Positions 13,912-28,126 of a stretch of 64,000 bases of DNA are shown piece after piece. The notes below the pieces were generated by a model. It saw nothing but the letters and a program-made list of their open reading frames with translations, had not been told where the DNA came from and did no database searches. This stretch comes from Lepidurus packardi (taxonomy: Eukaryota > Arthropoda > Branchiopoda > Notostraca > Triopsidae). Position 1 is the first letter of the stretch. Every line of letters begins with the position of its first letter. The translations under genes were made by a program, and so were the position numbers. The stretch covers positions 10,436,565 through 10,500,564 of the forward strand of contig JAKZAN010000001.1 in NCBI GenBank assembly GCA_023053545.1, written 5' to 3'.

Positions 13912-13917
13912 AATAAA
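13912..13917 (+). terminator. Poly(A) signal of the large CUB-like gene
   Basis: AATAAA lies 26 bases after the TGA stop at 13884-13886. No competing signal is nearer, so the 3' UTR is probably short. Confidence 0.55.
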
Positions 13918-14657
13918 AAAACGGGTGATTGGGTTAAGGGGAACAGCAGGGGAGACGGGAAACCTTGGGTACTCAGAAAAGGCACCAGATTTGTCAGACT
14001 CATGAGAACGTGAACAAGTATGAAGTGTGGGTATTGCAATATTAAAGATGTAACTTAAACTCCGACTATATTTAATACAGTCTCTTGTTTGTTATTTTGC
14101 TGCGTTGCGTGGCGAATTTTCCTCTCTAACCATCGTCACACCAACAAGAACGAATCTCAAATGAAAACTTAAGTGAATCTAAGAGTGAAACTAAAAACAC
14201 AATATTGTGTTAAGACCAGATCCACTCCGTCCCTATAATGAAAAGTCGGCAGTGAACATTTTCTTCATCACTCTTAGGTACCGCATTAAGATTTGTCTGA
14301 TAATAAGGTAATAAAAATAAGACAATACAGATAATAAAAAGCTAGTTTTTATTTTACATGCAATTGTTCCTTTAAAGTTTCATAAACCGGAGTTATGAAG
14401 CTCAGTGTTTTTTGCTCATTAGAGATGGTTTATGTACTTATCCATTACCCCGTTTAAGCAAAGTTGCATGAACATTTCAAGTTGCATGAAGTTCTGGTTT
14501 ACACGCTACACTTTTCGCAAAGTTTCGTTAGAATGGTCTGAATGGTTGTGAAAAATAAACTTAAAAATACGAAACATCTGCCAGCATCCATGCAAATTAG
14601 ATTTTTACTGTCTAAGCTTTTCGCTGCTTTCCGTCGTAGCCACACAGAATGTTGTTC

Positions 14658-14740
14658 CTTTACTAAAACTCTACTTTAGTAAACTTTACTTTAGTAAACT
14701 AAAACTTTACTTTAGTAAAGTTGCTTATTTTACTAAAATG
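14658..14740. repeat. Cluster of short inverted TTTACT/AGTAAA repeats
   Basis: The motif ACTTTAGTAAA appears three times within 60 bases, and its half-sites TTTACT and AGTAAA occur in both orientations, so the stretch can form several alternative small hairpins. No element ends are visible. Confidence 0.5.
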
Positions 14741-15451
14741 ATACAAAGAAATTTAGTATCCCAAATATATTTCTAGTTACTATCACATCAAGTTATAAAT
14801 TTAAATTAGTTCTAAGGCCGATGTTATAATTTTTGTACAATTTAGTCACGTATGACTTAGTCCAATTAATTCTTACATTCAAATGGTGTTTTTTCAGCTT
14901 CCTCGTCCTCAAAAATTCCATGAATGGGTTCAGTAAGCCTGCGAGGAATATTATAGTTTTTTTTATCAAGATCACTATTCGTTTCAGGTATCTAAACACA
15001 ATCCTAGGCGTTCTAAGTCACCCTCAGTATCCTGCATTGCTTTGCAAGCTGTAGCTTCGATCTCTGGGTCAGGTGGTAAAATCGGGCACGTAACTTCACT
15101 TCTCTTGGCATCTTTTCATGGCGATCAAACGTTGGGTAGGTTATTATGGTATCTCTTTCGCGTGCGGAATGGGCAAGCAACGTACAATCGACTTTTTGCA
15201 ACGTGAAGTGATAAAAGCTTTGAGCGGGAAAATTTACCTAATGGTATCTGAGGTAGAACACGCCATAGCTGATCTAAAAATCTACGCGCAATTGACTTAT
15301 AATGTTTGACACATAGCTTAACCGCTTTTTGACGTCTTCCTTGCGCTTATTACTGCAAAAAAAAAATACAGATCGGCGATGCTTCGTTTGACAGTGGCTG
15401 TGTTGAATAACGACAAAACGTTTGAAGCAACGTCTAATATGTCCCGGACAA

Positions 15452-16653
15452 TCAGATTACCGGTAAATCCGCTAGACTATTTACTTCGTTAACACGAATT
15501 GCTGGGACTCCGTTTTCCCCGAATGGTAAACTGAAGCCTATCAGGGTATTGATCTCTGAAGAGTATTCTCGCTTTTCCAATAATACTGGTGACATCTTCA
15601 GATAAAGCAACACTATTAGAAAATATCCGTTGTTTATCAAGTAGCTTTTAAACTTTTCGACCTGAATATCTTGAAAGAAAGGCCGCACATGTTGACTAAC
15701 TTTGGTTTTAGTTAATTTCGGACGAGGCAAAATGCCTTTCATATTGACAATAACAGGTGTCTGATATAGTGTCCCTCCTTCAACGATCCATATGTAGGAA
15801 GCAAATCGAACCAGACCTTCGTCGTTATTCCACGACTTTTCCAGGAATTTTTACGTCTGCATTCAAGAGCTAAACAAGCAAGCTCCGATGACCATCATTT
15901 TCCTTACACAGGAAGGAAAATTTTCTATAGAACCGAAGCAGTTAGGATCCTTACAAATACGCTGCAAAGCTACATTTTCTCTTTTCAATTTTTTAAGTGA
16001 ATGTAATCGTCCAACTGAGGCTGATAGAGATCGCTATGTGTCACATTTTTCTCGTTTGGTTCAACGCCTGTAAAAAAGACGACTATTCCATTTTGCGGGA
16101 GTACTTTAGCGTCTCAGAAACTCCCGCTGTTAAAATCCTGGGCCATTGTAGAATTTCTTTCTTGTGTTTCAATATCCATACAAATGGTGACAACAGGGGC
16201 ATCTATATTTTTTGCTGGTGACTCTATGACGCTTGAATTTCGTTGACTTCTTCGGACTGAGCAGGTGGACTAAAGTTAATGTCGAGTTTCTTGACAAAGT
16301 AATCTCTAATGGTATTGGATTTGCTAGGGTTTCCTTTAAGTTCGCCGGGTTTCTTATGGTGCTTTTGCGATAGATGTCTCGAAACATCCAATATTCCAAT
16401 TTCGGCCGTTGCTTGTATGTAGGCAACTCTGGTTGATCTTGCAACGCAGACATTTAATGACAGTTTTTTCTGGGCCAGTAATTTCTCTTTGCTTGGAAAT
16501 CTTCGCTTCGAAAACAAAATTAGTTTGTCCTTTTAAGTCTTGAGCCTCGACCCATACGTTCACCTTTTCTACAAGTGTGCGATAGCAGAACCCACTGAAA
16601 AAATTAGTTGCGGACGCTTCTGCTGTTTGCATAGAAGGTCGTAGACTTTTCAA
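15452..16653 (-). pseudogene. Decayed transposon-derived ORF with a BED-like zinc-finger part
   Basis: Overlapping minus-strand reading frames (about 16653-16354, 16517-16224, 15742-15452) continue one another as if frameshifted. The middle part reads like a zinc-finger end (TEKTVIKCLRC-type Cys pair region, then DVSRHLSQKH with paired His). The downstream frame has IGFSLPFGENGVPAIRV, which resembles a segment I associate with uncharacterised insect transposon proteins. No intact ORF, catalytic triad or terminal repeat is visible. This is a tentative call based on motif flavour only. Confidence 0.35.
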
Positions 16654-17240
16654 ATTCCCGTGTACAGCTGAATTTTTTTTATCGAATCTTGATAGTGGGG
16701 CTTCTTTAATAATGGTTCATAATGCGTACAATGCCGAGGTTATAATTTACATGCGCGGAATCGGGTCTAATTACCACATTACAGAAATCGTCTGTGGCAT
16801 TTTCTTTGGGATACTTCGTCAATACGGTGGAATTCTTTTGGATACTTCAGTCCTGTCACAGATTTGTAGTACGCAGTAGAGAGAATAAGGAATGCACTAT
16901 AATAATGTTTCGAACATACTTCCGGGCCTTTGTGAAGTCAGACGTCAACAATTAAAAAAAAAGATCGTCACGCGTTGCCACGTCATTTTCCGATTCATCT
17001 GCCATCTAACAAGCTCTAGTTCACCTAGGGTATGGCTTGTGCTTTTGTTGACATACGAAACGGTAGGCAGTCCCAGGTTTTTGAGCCAACCAATCAGCAA
17101 GCGAAAAGTCATTGATTCCGTAGCAAAAATCCACCTTCTACTGTATTAGCGCTCAGCCTGGTGTGGAATCGTGGTTGACGAAGACGTCGTTTTCAAAAAT
17201 TAATTTATTTATTCTACGTAACGTCGCTTTTAGTTAGAAA

Positions 17241-18747
17241 ATGCATGCGGACAGCAAGTTTATTGTGTACGCCCTAGGCATATTTGTATGCTATTTTTAC
17301 TTCGGAATCCTTCAGGAGAAGATGTAAGTTTTGGTCCTTTGAGTTTCTGACGAATTTTTCGCTCTGTTGTTAATACGCTCTGGCAATTTATTTTGGAACA
17401 TCCAGGTCATACGTGTGTTCGTGTTTTCTTTACAAGCTTGCTGTACCTAATCTAAATATAACCATGAAGTAATACGCGTTTCTGTCTTTTCCCCGTTTCA
17501 GAACCAGAGGAAAATACGGCGAGGGAGAAAACAAGGAACGATTTACTTTCACCTTGGCTTTGGTTTTCGTACAATGCATCGTCAACTATGCCTACGCCAA
17601 AATTAGTATGATTAACCACTCTAAGTGGACTATACTTCACGCTTATTCTGATCCTTCTCCTTTCGCAGTGTTGAAAACGGTTTCAAAGCAAGGAGAAGAC
17701 CGCACCAGGAGTCTGTACTATGGGATCTGCTCTCTTACTTACCTTCTGGCCATGATATGCAGTAATATGGCCCTGCAATGGGTGAACTATCCCACCCAAG
17801 TACGATCTCGCCTAGACTTTTCTCGCAAAATTAAACCAAATCTCTATGCCAGGTCGTGGGAAAGTCCTGTAAACCTATCCCAGTTATGATACTTGGTGTT
17901 ATTTTCGGACACAAGTCTTATCCACTAGCTAAATATATGTTTGTGCTTACCATTGTGGTAGGCGTGGCTCTTTTCATGTACAAAGATAGCGAAGCGGCCA
18001 AAGCATCTGGTGGGGAAATCGGCATTGGAGAAATTTTACTCGTAAATAGGCTTGTTTTTCATTGTCTAATTTTTGAGAAATTTAAATTATTTACTGTTAG
18101 CTCCTTTCATTAACAATGGATGGATTGACTGGAGCTGTCCAAGAGCGTATGAAACACGAATACCAAACCCGTTCAGGCCACATGATGCTAAGCATGAATA
18201 AGTGGTCAGTTTACTACTTAGCTGTTGGTAAGTTTGTTGAACAAAACCTATATTAGTCGTTTTGCTTTACTTTTATAATTATTTATATTCTAATTGGACA
18301 GCTTTGGTTCTCACCGGTGAATTATTTGAATTCTTTGCGTTCATTCAACGACATCCTGCCATTATTTGGGAATTGCTTAGTTTCTCGGTTGCCAGTGCGT
18401 TAGGCCAAGTAAAATATATATTCTATATACCTTTAGTTTGTTGTTCTTAATGTCGTGAATATTTATGTTTAGTTTTTCATTTTCCGTACAATTTCGGAAT
18501 ATGGGCCACTGCCGTGCTCCATTGTGACAACTACGCGCAAGTTTTTTACAGTGCTAGCATCAGTGCTGTTTTTTGGAAACACTCTACTGCCTCGCCAATG
18601 GATTGGCACTACTTTAGTATTTGCAGGTAATTTCCAAAGGAAATTTCCACAAATATAGATAAAGATTAACTTCGTACTTTTTGTGGTTTGTTAGGTCTTT
18701 CCTTAGACGGCCTCTACGGGAAAAGCAAGGCTGTAAAGGAAAAGTGA
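17241..18747 (+). CDS. meigo: SLC35B1-family ER nucleotide-sugar/ATP transporter
   Basis: Seven exons: 17241-17323, 17502-17799, 17853-18041, 18101-18227, 18302-18408, 18473-18626, 18695-18747. Phases agree and give 336 residues, close to the family's 320-340. The sequence is largely hydrophobic with about 8-10 membrane spans. Family-like stretches include FYFGILQEK near residue 20, [31 protein letters not shown] (about residues 115-140), the loop [12 protein letters not shown] and [22 protein letters not shown]. The KSCKPIPVM and TTTRKF motifs are typical of SLC35B. The family works in the ER membrane as a UDP-sugar or ATP/ADP exchanger; in Drosophila the member is meigo. It converges on pygopus, with stop codons 377 bases apart. 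Confidence 0.92.
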
Positions 18748-19124
18748 TATGGTCCTTGCATTCTTGAGTCAGTTTAAGTTATTTGACCCTAAACCCCTCC
18801 CCCTTCCCTGGAATGGGCCCTTAGTCTCAAAGAGTGTCGATTTTCTCTTGGGTGTGCAAATATAAAACGCAAAAGTTATATAAAAAGACAACGGAAAGTG
18901 AGTTTGTATTGAGTTTCCATGGCAGTGGATGAAATTTTACAAAAATGATGAAATAGCCACTTAGAAAACTACCTAACCGTTTTTCGTCGATATCTCCCTA
19001 CTTGCCACTGTGAGAGATTGGGGGTAAAAGGTATTGAAAAGTAAATAAAAACTGGTAAAAGTGAGTACAGAACGGTTAGTCAAACGTTGACAAACTTTTT
19101 TGTATTCCTTATTTTTTATTTTTA

Positions 19125-20141
19125 TTAAGGTTTAAATTTGACTTGTGGGATGTTTTTAGAAGAGAGACATTTGTCACACACCCATTCCGCATACACTTCA
19201 GCTGTCAATAGGTGGTAAGCTGCCTCAGTCAAACCCGTGCACACTCTAAAATGTTAAATAAATTATATTTCTGTAAAAAAAAATTTTAATATCCTCCTAC
19301 CTATGGAACCAGAAATTGCACCCAGATTCGCATAAAATAGCTTGGTCGTTGTCGTGCACTTCTTTATGACAAATGCCGCAGGGGTAAATGGGCGGAGCAT
19401 TCGGATTTTGCGGGTTGAATACCATTGGCTGATCTGGAGGGTAGATCTATAACCGAAAACATGTATACAATTTACGCTGCAAAGAAATAAGTATTTTACT
19501 TTGCCAGTAGTGACCGACATGGGTTTCGGGCCCATGCCCGGCCCGCCAAACCCTGGACTGCCCATTCCACAGCCCATATTCATGGAATTGGAGTTCATAC
19601 CATTCATCGGACCCATGTTATTCATTCCCATGTTCATATTGACGTTACCCATATTGTTCATCGGGTTCATATTCGGGCCCATGTTGTTCATCCCCATATT
19701 ATTCATCCCCATCATGCCACCCATGGGAGGCCCGCCTAGTCCCTGCCCATGGGGACCACCCATAGGGCCCATTCCTTGACCCATTGGGCCGCCGCCCATG
19801 GGACCCATCGAGGGATGCGAAGGGGGTGTGTCGTCAAAAGGATTTGAAGCGATAATCGTGTCTCCATAACCTTTTAAAGAAAAATATGCAATGCAAACAA
19901 ATATGGAATTACATGCAAACATCTATATGAAGAGATTTGATATTTATTAAGAACTTAACCGTACCTGACAAAGGCGGAGGCACGAGGTCATTTATCGCGT
20001 TATTTTGTTGAGCAGCTTGGGAAGCTGCACTTGAACCTCTTCTCTTCTTTTTGGCATTGCCAGGACTTTCAGGAGTGGGTCCTCCCTGGCCAGGTGACTT
20101 AAAGTCACCTGCCAATGAAAAGGGCTTCCGTTTTGACAGGG
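19125..20141 (-). CDS. pygo: Pygopus, Wnt/beta-catenin co-activator with PHD finger (start codon unresolved)
   Basis: Minus-strand exons 20141-19965, 19870-19500, 19446-19301, 19245-19125 join in phase. The first part has a basic nuclear-localisation stretch (NAKKKRRGSS), then ASNPFDDTPP, the NPF-containing N-terminal homology motif. The second exon is an extreme Met/Gly/Asn/Pro-rich linker with MGPMGG and NNMGMN repeats. The last two exons encode the C-terminal PHD finger: IYPCGICHKEVHDNDQAILC, then ESGCNFWFHRVCTGLTEAAY and WVCDKC (Cys4-His-Cys3). Pygopus PHD binds H3K4me and BCL9/Legless and links them to Armadillo. The 5' exon has no ATG in frame (it starts with carry 1 at 20141), so an upstream start exon exists; I could not settle it within 20142-20400. 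The stop TAA overlaps an AATAAA. Confidence 0.93.
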
Positions 20142-20516
20142 CTAAAAAAGTTCTGTTAAATATATGCTTAATAAATTAAATTAGGATACCTGCGGCTACT
20201 GAAACGATTGAAAAAGAGTTGCTAAGAAAATTAGCATTTGTTTAGTACTAAAAAACGGTAAAAACCTTTGAAGCGACGTTGCCAGTCACTGACTTCAAAA
20301 GAAAAATTGTGTATCATTTTAATTAATTACCTCGGAAACAAAATTGAGGATTTTAATTTTCGTTTCCATTTTAATACATAGTATAAAACTTAAAACAAAG
20401 TAACATAATAAATATTGTTTGGCTGTGCTGTATGTTTTGCTTAAATCACGCGGTGTTTGCATGCGCGTCTGCTTCATTAAAAATAGTGTGTTCATTTGTA
20501 ATTTAAGCTAATTATA
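20142..20516. promoter_or_regulatory. Divergent upstream region of pygopus and DHX34
   Basis: Only about 375 bases separate the first confirmed pygopus coding exon from the DHX34 ATG on the other strand, and part of this must be the pygopus 5' exon. The two promoters must therefore be shared or closely packed. I see no TATA box; the region is A/T-rich. Confidence 0.45.
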
Positions 20517-23500
20517 ATGTCATCAAGGGATCACAAAAGGAGGTATAGGTCACATTCAGACTCACGCGAAAGGTATCGTAAAAAGTCCCACCACAGGTCT
20601 CATGAAGATGAAGACAAGCCTTCTGCTTCCAGAGTAAGATTACATTACTTTTATTTCAAAGAAACTAAGTACCTCTTGCTCTTTGTGTTGATAGAAGACA
20701 AGTTCTTCCGATTCTGAAGGGGAAGATTTTGAATTTGAGAACCACAAATTCGAGCTTGACCGAATGTTTTTTGGGGACCGGGATTTCGTCAAAAAAGGGT
20801 CGCAGAACTATATTGATTTCTGGCCCTTTCTTCGCAAATACACTGCCATGCAGAAGAAGCAAGGTCTCACATCCCATGCTGGGTCTTCAGATTATTCATC
20901 TTTGCCCAAAGATGTCCAAGGTTTTCCTTTATCTTACGACAAGAGAGCGTTGGTGCCTTTTTCCCTCAAAATAGCGTCGATCGACGAGCTCATGGCTCGC
21001 TTGCCTTTCTATGATCGCGAGGAAGATTCTCGGAAACGCCTCTCAAAAAAAAAAATTCTAGAATTTCAAGAAATTCTCCTGATATTCTTGGACTTTCTGC
21101 AGAAAGAACGCTTCAATAAACTCCGCAAGCTCCGCGAGAGCCAAGCAAATCTCCCCATCGCGCAATACCGCAATGAAATTGTCCAGTCACTGCATAAAAA
21201 CCGCGTCATCATCGTTGCAGGCGACACTGGCTGTGGCAAATCCACACAAGTGCCACAATATCTACTACAAGCCGGCTTTACCGAAATCGCATGCACTCAA
21301 CCGAGAAGAATTGCGTGCATATCCTTATGCAAACGTGTGGCCTACGAGACTTTAAACGAATTCGGGTCTCAAGTTGGCTACCAAATTCGCTTTGAAAAGA
21401 GTAAAACGCAGCACACGCGAATCCTTTTTCTCACAGAAGGCTTACTTCTACGACAAGTAATTATTGTTTGAAAATTAGGGAGTGTTTCGTAACCATTAAG
21501 TCAATTACCTCTTCATACGTAGATCGCTGGTGATCCTACCCTTTCAGCGTATAATGTAATAGTCTTGGACGAAGTTCACGAGCGACATATTCCGGGAGAT
21601 TTCTTATTGGGCGTCTTAAAGTGTTTACTCCATTCCCGTGAAGACCTCAAGCTGGTTCTCATGTCCGCCACAATCAACATTTCGCTTTTCCAACGTTACT
21701 TCAATGACGAAGCTCCTGTAATCCAAGTACCGGGTAGATTATATCCCATCAAAGTCCAGCACTACCCCATTCCATCCGAAGAACGCAGCAGTAAAAGCAG
21801 CCGCGTAAACCCTGCCCCATATCTTCGTATTTTGCAGCTCATCGACCAAAAATATCCGGGTAGATTTTTAATTTTCGACATAAAGCTCATATAAAATTTT
21901 TACCGATTTTATATAGCTGAGGAGAGAGGGGATCTTTTGATTTTTGTGAGCGGCTTGGCCGATATTACGGCCATTGTGGAAGTCATAAAGCAATATGCTC
22001 AACAGCAGCAACGTTGGGTGGTTTTGCCGTTGCACAGTTCCTTGTCCATTGCGGAGCAAGACAAGGTTTTCGACTATGCTCCGGATGGCGTTCGTAAATG
22101 CATTGTCTCTACCAATATTGCTGAAACGTCCGTGACAATCGACGGAGTTCGGTTTGTGGTCGATTCTGGCAAAGTAAAGGAAATGAATTTTGACCCAGTA
22201 TCCAAGTTACAAAGATTGCAGGAGTTTTTCATCTCCAAGGCCTCGGCCGAGCAGCGAAAAGGCCGTGCAGGTAAATCGACGTTATTCAATGAAATATTGA
22301 TTCAGTTAATAATCCTCGTCTTTCCAAGGTTGTCGATACTTATTTACTTAATCTGACACATTTTGTGTGGCTTAGGGCGTACGGGACCTGGTGTTTGCTA
22401 TAGACTTTATTCTGAGCAAGAAATTGCGGATTTTCCACCTTATTCCACTCCGGAAATTCAGCGAGTGCCTATTGACAGCATGTTGCTGCAAATGATCTCC
22501 ATGGGATTGCCAGATGCACGTAAGTTTCCCTTTATTGAGCCTCCGCCGGCTGAAAGCATTGAAAACTCGTTGAAAACATTACGCGAGAAGGTAAGGTGAC
22601 TTGAAATCGCTTGATTAAAAATTCCTGTAATTAATTTGTGGATTGTATACAGGGCGCGCTTACGGAGGACGAAAAATTAACCGACATTGGACGCTGCTTA
22701 GCCAATTTGCCTGTTGATGTGACGATTGGCAAAATGCTCATTATGGGCTCATTATTTCACCGCGTGGAGCCGGTTTTGACCTTAGCTGCCGCCTTGTCTG
22801 TTCAGAACCCATTTACAAATCGTGCTCATCGCGATCCGGAGTGCGAGGTAAGTTTTTTAAAAGTTTGGCTAGGAATTATGAAAACAGTTTTTTTGCTTTA
22901 GAACGCGAGAAAGAATCTCGAGTCCGATCATGGAGACCCCGTAACGCTTTTAAATGCGTACAAAAGTTGGCTGGAAATCAAGTCTGGTAGGAATGAAAGG
23001 GAAGAAAATACCCGGAAATGGTGCAGACGACGGGGTTTGGAAGAACAGCGCTTTTATGAGATTACGAAGCTTAGAGACCAATTCCGAGATTTGCTTAAAG
23101 TAAAATATCGTTAAATTTAATACTTTTTGCCAAGAGTAGTCTATTTCTGGGTATTAATTCAGTTTCTCTTTTGAATTTAGGATGCTGGGTTGTTAAAAAT
23201 ATCTGAATCTCGGTCACTAAGCGGAGCCGAACGCGCTGTGCGCCATGGTGAAGTAAGACAGCTGCGTTCCATCAAGCGAGATTATCATCGCAGTGCTCCT
23301 AAGAAGAAAAAGTTCCTGAAAATTGCCGATGACGAGGCAGATGAAGAAGGCGATGAAGGAGAAGTGGATATTAAGGATGTAGAATTTCGGCTAAAGAATG
23401 ACCAGAGCAAAGTGCAGGTATGTCTTCTATTCGTATGCCTTTATTCACTTAGAAAGGACTTTTCAAACGAGATTAGGACTAACTGGAAGTATTTTTACTG

Positions 23501-25246
23501 TAGGAACTTCTCGTGGGTTCCACCGCCAATTCGTACCAAGATTTGATGCTCCTAAAGCTGATCCTGTGCTCGGGTTTGTGCCCCCAAATTGCCATAGCGG
23601 ACGAATTTAACAGCTATAAAGTAAACTCCTCGATTTAGTATAAAAAAGAATAAGTTTTTGAGATAAAAATCCGTCACTTGTTCACTTCTAGAGCAACTCA
23701 GAGCAGTTATTCCATACAAGAACCAAACCGTTTACCGCATTGCACCCTATGAGCGTTTTTGCATACGGTCCGGAAGTTTTGCAACTTGTGGATAGCGATA
23801 TTACTCAAGTTCCTGGGTTTATTAGCAAGCGCCCAGTTAGTAGTCGCCATCAGATCCTATGCTATGTGTAAGCTTGTGTATTTTATAAGATCATTTACAT
23901 TATACATTATTCTTTTGTCCTTAATTTACTGTAGGAGTTTGTTGGAAACCACCAAAGCTTACTTGATGAATCCCATCCGGATGCCCGCAGCTCAGACTTT
24001 ACTCCTTTTCTCGCAGTCCATTGACACTAGTGAAGATTTCACAAGGTCTTTGTGAAATCTTTGAAAAACTTGTTTTTCAGAAATTATTTATTCGAATAAA
24101 AAAAAATTTGTTTGTTAGATTGGTTTGTGATTCGTGGTTGGAGATAAGGTTTCCGGATCCTTCCACGGGCGAAAGTTTGCTTTTGAAGGCTGTGCAGCTG
24201 CGATTTGTGTGGCATGAATTACTGATGATGAGACTGGAAGGTAATGAGTTATTTTTTGCATAATGTATACTTCATAAGAAAATCACGTTTCTTTTTATTT
24301 AACAGACACAAAACCTTCCCTCAAGGACCAAGAAAAGGCGGAACTAAAAGCCAGCAAATTAGAAACGCAACTGTCTCATGGATTGGTGGCGTTTACGCAG
24401 TCTGAAGTACTTTACACACTCGAACGACTACTGGCCGCTGATTTGAAGGTTCTCTATCGAGGTTTGGATCTGACACTGGAAGAAGAGCTGAGTAAGCTGG
24501 AATTCAATCCGTTATGGAAAGACTTTCAACCGCAATTGCACATACGCAAAGGCGGGATGTTAATGACGGATTTCCTTACTTATGGCTGGTAAATTTTGTG
24601 ATTCATGTTTTATTTATAATCTTGTTACGAAGATAAAAAAATGTTATACTCCTAGTTTGGAAAACACCGAAGCTGGTTTACACTATTTGAATTCCGCTTG
24701 GATGTGCCCAATTTGCGAAACTACGTTTACTTTCAGTGGCCTCGAACGTCTTCAGCACAGAGTAGCCTGCCAACGCCAAAAGGAAACAGGTCTGACCTTA
24801 ATAATTATCAGAACAGTTCTAAATCTAACGCGGACGAACACGTGGACCTTGGCCTTAATCATTGCATGCCAAAGCACACTGTTTTCGTAAGACGTAGCAT
24901 TTTTAGAAACACAGTATACTCGCGGACTTTCGCCTGGCATTTTGTCATAGTTCAGCATATAATAAATCGCATCATGGCTATTTCCTGCTATCACTTTTTC
25001 CTTTCTTAATCTGATAACAGTAATCTTGTGACATAGTGACGCAAATCAGTGTTTTTATTCATTTTTTTTTTCTTTTTTGTGGGTTTTGCAGGCGAAGAAA
25101 CCGTCGAAGAAAGTCAAGAAAAGAAGCCAACTAAATTGGGAGAATCCTATTTCTGTCCAGACTGTAAGGAGCTCCTTTATGTAAGCGGTATTGAAGTTCT
25201 ACGTCATAAGAGATTGCATGCAAGTACAAAGAAAACCGAGCATTGA
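20517..25246 (+). CDS. DHX34: DEAH-family RNA helicase DHX34
   Basis: Fifteen exons keep frame to give 1170 residues (human DHX34 is about 1140): 20517-20633, 20695-21456, 21523-21859, 21917-22270, 22376-22590, 22653-22847, 22902-23099, 23181-23417, 23504-23620, 23692-23867, 23935-24045, 24119-24240, 24306-24588, 24656-24789, 25092-25246. An RS-like basic N-terminus is followed by [10 protein letters not shown] and FWPFLRKY, a DHX34 hallmark. Helicase motifs are Walker [10 protein letters not shown] (about residue 213), DEVHERH as motif II (about 308), SAT (about 340) and QRKGRAGR as motif VI (about 517, across an intron). HA2 and OB regions follow. Two Cys-Cys-His zinc-finger-like segments end the protein: CPICETTF...HRVAC and CPDCKELL...HKRLH. 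DHX34 acts in nonsense-mediated decay by promoting UPF1 remodelling. The exon 11 donor (GTCTTT) is weak but required by phase. Confidence 0.92.
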
Positions 25247-25571
25247 ACCTCGAGTACGTTTTTGAGTTATTTTCGCGGTGGTTTTGTGTTTAAACTTGTT
25301 CGGCGTTTAGACGTTGAAAGGAACGCTTTTGGGAATACTGGCTTAAATATTTTAAAGCAGAAAGTAACCTTTGGGTGTACGAAGAAGGGGTTTGGAATGA
25401 AAAGGTGACCTTTTCTTATTGTACCGTTATGTGATTATGGGCATTGACCTCGTTCATTTCTCGTTTGTAATGAAGAACGGTTTATGTAAGCGGAGGTCTA
25501 AAAATATCTGTATATTCTTCAAAACAATATTTAATACGTACATCTATGTATGTATAATTAAGATTGTAAGG

Positions 25572-25577
25572 AATAAA
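25572..25577 (+). terminator. Poly(A) signal for DHX34
   Basis: AATAAA about 325 bases after the DHX34 stop and before the polyubiquitin promoter. It is the first clear hexamer in the interval. Confidence 0.5.
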
Positions 25578-25670
25578 TTGACCGAATGCAAAATTCTGTA
25601 CATTTTCTTTGTTTGGTTGCTATGGTGAAATATTTCCAATGTCATGGATCATTGTGACGTCATACTTTTC

Positions 25671-25840
25671 TTCTAGAGCTTACTAGAACGCACGTCGAGT
25701 GGACCAATGAGAATCCTCGTTTCAAAGAGCAATCCCGGCTATAAAGTCTGCACCTTGGGTGCCCAGCGTCAAAACGGTTTCAACCTTTGAAAACACAAGA
25801 AGTAAAACTCGGTGAATCAGTTCTCAATTTTATAACACAA
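25671..25840 (+). promoter_or_regulatory. Polyubiquitin promoter and untranslated first exon
   Basis: A TATAAAG box starts at 25740 and a CCAAT lies at about 25712-25719. At about 25671-25692, TTC and GAA units in 5-base register look like an imperfect heat-shock element, which fits a stress-induced polyubiquitin gene. The untranslated exon ends at 25840 before a GTAAGT donor. The intron ends with CTTACAG at 26100, two bases before the ATG codon context. This is the common polyubiquitin design with a 5' UTR intron. Confidence 0.7.
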
Positions 25841-26084
25841 GTAAGTTTCAGTTAAAGTAACGAAGTAGAGTTTGAGTATATGTTTAATTAATATTACGGG
25901 GTTGCTGAGTCAGTGGAACATTTTCTACTGTTTCTCTGCCTGGGATTGAGCAACAAAGAAAGACTTAGGGCGTTTCCTTCGTTTTCTTTGTTACTAAGCC
26001 TTTGTTACTAAGACAAAACTAGACTTAACTTAACTTAACTTGACGTTACTTGTTTGCCATTTTAAATAACTTGAAACTAATTGA

Positions 26085-27932
<1,848 letters not shown>

Positions 27933-28024
27933 GTCGCCCGCACATGGCCAGAGCTAAAAGGATTAGTTGGTCGTTTATTCCTTTGAAGATGAATTCCCTA
28001 TGTTCTTTCTTATGTACTTGATAA

Positions 28025-28030
28025 AATAAA
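28025..28030 (+). terminator. Poly(A) signal of polyubiquitin
   Basis: AATAAA about 92 bases after the polyubiquitin stop, and about 100 bases before the convergent FASTK-family stop at 28127. Confidence 0.65.
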
Positions 28031-28126
28031 ATTTCTGCAGCATTGATATTTCCATAGTTTTGTTTTTTACTATTTAATTTATTCGCCAAGTTTTGCCTAC
28101 AACAAACTCTATTGTCATATCTGATC

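Larger units (their letters stand above)
13918..17240. other. Intergenic with one transposon remnant
   Basis: Between the CUB-like gene and SLC35B1 I find only a short TTTACT/AGTAAA repeat cluster (about 14658-14740) and a decayed minus-strand ORF at about 15452-16653, both listed separately. The last 200 bases must contain the SLC35B1 promoter, in which no clear core element was seen. Confidence 0.5.
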
